From NCBI GenBank assembly GCA_028280485.1, contig JANQLS010000072.1, forward strand, positions 41,827 to 105,826: 64,000 bases of DNA, written 5' to 3'. The notes beneath the pieces are model-generated. The model made no database searches. It had not been told where the DNA came from and was given only the letters and a program-made list of their open reading frames with translations. The stretch comes from Planctomycetota bacterium (GTDB lineage Bacteria; Planctomycetota; UBA8108; JACQVS01). A program made the translations under genes and the position numbers. Of the stretch, positions 61,101 through 64,000 are shown in pieces (within the stretch, counting starts at the first letter, position 1; each line of letters opens with the position of its first letter).

Positions 61101-61892
61101 CAAATCGAGTATCGTCGTGGACCGATGGTGATTAAAAGTGAAAACACCCAACTCGTCGCTTACGTTACTTTTGATCGAGACCCTGAAATCGCGGAGGTCA
61201 ATGCCGTTGAAAAAGTTCATCGCTACCTAAAACAAGCTGAACTCGAAGGCTTGTTTGAACGTCCTGAAGGAGTCACATATCAGTTTGCTGGCAACTATGA
61301 AAACCAAATTCGCGCCACTCAACGCTTAGCGATCGTCATTCCGATCGCTCTCTTTTCAATTTTCATTCTCTTGTATTTTCAGTTTAGATCGACTTGGACG
61401 ACGTTGATTGTATTCACGGGAGTCTTTGTCGCCTTCAGTGGTGGATTTCAATTACTTTGGCTCTACAGTCAAGACTGGTTCTTAGATATTTCGATCTTCG
61501 GTGAAAATCTGAGAGAGCTCTTTCAAGTGCGTCCCTACAATCTTTCGGTAGCTGTTTGGGTCGGGTTTTTAGCTCTCGCAGGGATTGCTACCGACGATGG
61601 AGTCATCAACGGCACCTACTTAAAACAAACATTTGAAAAGCAAAACCCGCAAACTCAAGAAGAGATTCACGAAGCCGTCGTTCATGCGGGCAAACGAAGG
61701 ATTCGTCCTTGCTTGATGACCGTAGCAACAACCACATTAGCGTTGATCCCCGTGCTCACTTCCACCGGAAGAGGCTCCGACGTCATGGTCCCTATGGCGA
61801 TCCCCACGTTTGGCGGCATGATCGTAGCGATGATTACCGTATTTATCGTGCCGACTCTTTATTGTTTGAAGGAGGAGAGTAGTAGGCTTTAG
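58113..61892 (+). CDS. cusA: Heavy-metal RND efflux pump (CusA/CzcA family) with extra membrane helices
   Basis: A 1259-residue inner-membrane proton-driven pump, about 200 residues longer than E. coli CusA. Family blocks: [60 protein letters not shown] with ENI (proton relay helix), [20 protein letters not shown] and [14 protein letters not shown]. Extra sequence after [10 protein letters not shown] adds about four hydrophobic helices before the usual [13 protein letters not shown]. The final residues SSRL and the stop are encoded by a TAGTAGG repeat. It pairs with the CusB/CusC genes just upstream to export metal from the periplasm. Confidence 0.92.
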   Translation: [1259 protein letters not shown]

Positions 61893-62143
61893 TAGTCCGC
61901 CTATGTAGTCCGCACTCTCCGAGTGCGGATTTTCGTAGCCGGCTCACCCCGTGAGCCGAAATTGCTCTCCTCATTCATTTTAATAATTATTAAGCGCCCT
62001 AACTAGCCCGAAGCGCTAGCGAGGGGTCTTCTCCCTCGCTAGCGCTTCGGGCTAGTTAATAGTCATATGAACTTAAAAGCCGGTGCGATTCTGCCACTAT
62101 CCGCACTCGAAGAATGCGGATTACAGCGAGCCTACTACTACTG
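61884..62143. repeat. Repeat array between cusA and the sulfatase, touching both stops
   Basis: AGTAGTAGG fragment at the cusA stop; CCGCACTC-TCC-GAGTGCGG (61910-61928); CGGCTCAC-CCC-GTGAGCCG (61940-61958); a 59-bp palindrome with 26-bp arms starting TAACTAGCCCGAAGCG (62000-62058); an imperfect CCGCACTC...AATGCGG (62100-62118); and an inverted GCCTACTACTACTG end that carries the sulfatase stop. Confidence 0.8.
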
Positions 62144-63637
62144 CGTATCCCCCACCTTCGCTTTCAATTCAGCAAGCTGCTTCTTAAGCTTTGCGACCAA
62201 CTCTTTCGCTTTAGGATCGTCGATCAAGTTATTCATCTCGTGGGGATCTGCTTTGAGATCGTAGAGTTCCCAGTGAGGAGGAGTAGGAGTCTTTTTGGCT
62301 CCAGCCGCATCAAGAGGAAGCCCGTAGAAGAAAATCAACTTATGAGTTTCAGTACGGATCCCGTAATGAGCAGGATTGTCATGGTGAGCCATGTGCATCC
62401 AGTATCGATAGTAAGTGGCTTTAGGCCAATCAGTGGGAGCAGGTTTCCCTTTCAACATCGATAAGAAGCTACGCCCTTGCATGAAGGGTAAAGCTTTCGC
62501 TCCTCCCATCTCTAGAAGAGTGGGTGCAAAATCGACATTGTTGATGATCGAGTCGATTTTAGTCCCGGCTTTGACCCACTTAGGATATCGAACGATAAAT
62601 GGCATTCGAAGGGACTCTTCGTACATCCAACGCTTGTCGATGTAATCGTGCTCTCCCAACATAAATCCTTGGTCAGCAGTGTAAATAATGATGGTGTTAT
62701 CTAACTGCTTCGTTCGTTCTAAGTGATCTAACAATCGTTTGATATTGTCATCCACTCCCCGAACCGTTCGTAAAAATTTCTTTAAGTAGCGCTGGTAAGC
62801 TACCCGAGTGTATTGTTTCTCGGGAAGTTTCTTATCGACAAACATATGGTGTCCCATATTTCGTCGCTTGTTACGGGGCCCGACTGAAGTACCGTAAGTG
62901 GGCTTCCCATTTGGACCATGCTTCTTTCGATTCCATAAACTTTCGGGCTCAGGGATATCGATGTCCTCATAGAGCCAATCGTAACGTTCAGCATTTTCAA
63001 AATTATCGTGAGGAGCTTTGAAGTGATGCATCAAAAAGAAGGGTTTCTTCTTTTGCTTTCGGCTCTTCAACCACTTCAATGAGATATCGGTAATAGCATC
63101 GCTTGAATGCTTACAATCGTAACCTGCAGCACGAACCGTATTCCCGGGCCAAGGCTTTGGACCTCGCACTCGAAAGATAGGATTGAAGTAGGATCCTTGA
63201 CCGGGCAAGACTTGGTAGTAGTCGAATGCACCAGGTTCTTCTTTAAGATGCCACTTCCCTACCATCGCGGTTTCGTAGCCGGCTTTTTTAAGCTCAATAG
63301 CTAAATGTTGTCGATCAGCTCCAATGGCTCCTCTTAAAGTTTTAACTCCATTTTTATGAGAGTACTGCCCCGTCATGATGGTGGCGCGACTCGGCGTACA
63401 AATAGAGTTTGTACAAAAGACATTCTTGAGCAGGGCTCCCTCTCGAGCCAAACGATCGAGAGTAGGCGTAGGATCAACTTTGGCGAGTCTTCCTCCATAG
63501 GCCCCGATGGCATGGGCCGCATGATCATCCGACATGATGTAGAGAATGTTGGGCTTCGACTGCGCTTGCAAAGTTAAACTTGAAATGAATAGCGAGATGA
63601 ACAGACTCGCTAGGGAGAGTTTCCAGCTAAGTTTCAT
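62138..63637 (-). CDS. Secreted sulfatase (type I, formylglycine-dependent)
   Basis: A 499-residue exported sulfatase. Signal peptide: WKLSLASLFISLFISSLTLQ, then AQSKPNILYIMSDDHAAHAI with the metal-binding DD. The active-site motif is NSICTPSRATIMTGQYSHKN, whose Cys (CTPSR) is converted to formylglycine. HLAIELKKAGYETAMVGKWH, NTIIIYTADQGFMLGEHDYI and DKRWMYEESLRMPFIVRYP complete the arylsulfatase pattern. ATG 63637 is chosen (GGAAG 9 bases upstream); the longer frame lacks a signal peptide at its start. The substrate is probably a sulfated polysaccharide. The stop codon TAG comes from an inverted TAGTAGTAGG repeat. Confidence 0.93.
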   Translation of the reverse strand: MKLSWKLSLASLFISLFISSLTLQAQSKPNILYIMSDDHAAHAIGAYGGRLAKVDPTPTLDRLAREGALLKNVFCTNSICTPSRATIMTGQYSHKNGVKTLRGAIGADRQHLAIELKKAGYETAMVGKWHLKEEPGAFDYYQVLPGQGSYFNPIFRVRGPKPWPGNTVRAAGYDCKHSSDAITDISLKWLKSRKQKKKPFFLMHHFKAPHDNFENAERYDWLYEDIDIPEPESLWNRKKHGPNGKPTYGTSVGPRNKRRNMGHHMFVDKKLPEKQYTRVAYQRYLKKFLRTVRGVDDNIKRLLDHLERTKQLDNTIIIYTADQGFMLGEHDYIDKRWMYEESLRMPFIVRYPKWVKAGTKIDSIINNVDFAPTLLEMGGAKALPFMQGRSFLSMLKGKPAPTDWPKATYYRYWMHMAHHDNPAHYGIRTETHKLIFFYGLPLDAAGAKKTPTPPHWELYDLKADPHEMNNLIDDPKAKELVAKLKKQLAELKAKVGDTQ

Positions 63638-63737
63638 TCTAGGTACTTCCGTAGATTGAGTAACGTCAGGGATTGATGGAGAATTGAGTACGAAGGGTCT
63701 TATTCTACGAGAAATGGGATTTGGAACCAACCCTAGA

Positions 63738-63893
63738 GTAGTAGGCTCGCTCCGCGAGTCGTATTCCCTTAAAATCAAAAATACGCATAAAAAGAGGAAA
63801 AGACGATAGGTATCGTCTTTTCCTCTTTTTATGTACTGCAGATCTAATCTACGTTTTCGCTTCGGTACGACTCGCGGAGCGAGCCTACTACTA
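63738..63893. repeat. Composite element: inverted hairpin repeats flanking a terminator
   Basis: AGTAGTAGGCTCGCTCCGCG (stem CTCGC-TCC-GCGAG, 63746-63758) and the inverted TACGACTCGCGGAGCGAGCC ending CTACTACTA (stem at 63871-63883) enclose the perfect terminator at 63789-63830. Same layout as 25874-26278. Confidence 0.75.
63789..63830. terminator. Perfect bidirectional terminator
   Basis: Two 20-base arms, AAAAAGAGGAAAAGACGATA and its exact complement, around a GG centre. It probably serves a plus- or minus-strand gene beyond the window; the sulfatase reads away from it. Confidence 0.8.
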
Positions 63894-63972
63894 TCCGCAC
63901 ACGGAGAGGTTGTGAATTTTTAGATCCCTATGAAATCCAAATTCATAACAAAGAACTAAGCACCAATATTAA

Positions 63973-64000
63973 TAAGCCCGGAGCGTAAGCGACGGGACAA
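63973..64000. repeat. AGCCCGGAGCGTAAGCGACG repeat cut by window edge
   Basis: A variant of the AGCCCGAAGCGCTAGCGAGG family found at 28637, 32975, 35686 and 62000. Only the left part is visible. Confidence 0.55.

Overview
The window looks like chromosomal DNA of a Planctomycetota-type (PVC group) bacterium. The evidence is an ECF sigma factor of the VHEAYL / AMRQILVDH type translated with a downstream membrane Ser/Thr kinase-TPR protein, a formylglycine-type sulfatase, a Cys-rich secreted protein ending in a planctomycete-like double dockerin-type GDVN..D..DISD module, and dense families of interspersed palindromic repeats. This placement is inferred from gene content; no 16S gene is present.

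Region 1 (1-12.7 kb) is the right part of an integrated mobile element that looks more AT-rich than its flank. It carries a conjugative-type coupling ATPase (cut by the window edge), a DNA methyltransferase, a phage Gp88-family protein, SSB, two replication-relaxation-like winged-helix proteins, several small unknown genes, and a cargo operon of sigma factor, Ser/Thr kinase and secreted Cys-rich protein. A second ECF sigma factor faces that operon. It ends with an excisionase-like protein and a tyrosine integrase whose reading frame runs antisense through tRNA-Cys, the likely attachment site.

Region 2 (12.9-29.1 kb) is chromosomal: HAD hydrolase, metallophosphoesterase, BtpA-family protein plus glycerate 2-kinase, a non-coding stretch with six copies of a TTACCAGGTAA-type palindrome, a sugar-phosphate isomerase-like protein, an MptE-like/DUF115 protein, a JAMM metalloprotease, a cupredoxin-cytochrome c peroxidase lipoprotein, glyA, an orphan ParA with a membrane coiled-coil partner, and a DUF2203-like protein.

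Region 3 (29.6-47.5 kb) is largely carbohydrate metabolism: GH57 glucanotransferase/amylase, galT, alpha-glucan phosphorylase, and the oxidative pentose phosphate operon zwf-opcA-pgl. Pantothenate genes panD-panB lie beside a divergent LysR regulator. A TlpA-like thioredoxin, an L,D-transpeptidase and an M3 oligopeptidase are also present.

Region 4 (47.7-64 kb) holds a 1018-residue secreted protein built of about 17 six-cysteine units plus a dockerin-like end, an NHS-family nucleoside transporter, a Cys-rich small protein, a CusCBA-type heavy-metal efflux operon, and a secreted sulfatase.

The most striking feature outside genes is a network of intergenic hairpin repeats from about 20.9 kb to the right edge. 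Within one family the flanks and 3-nt loop stay constant while the stem bases change in compensating pairs. Longer elements bounded by CTGTAG/CTACAG exchange whole end hairpins. The repeats often start with TAGTAG, and for at least seven genes the stop codon lies inside the repeat.
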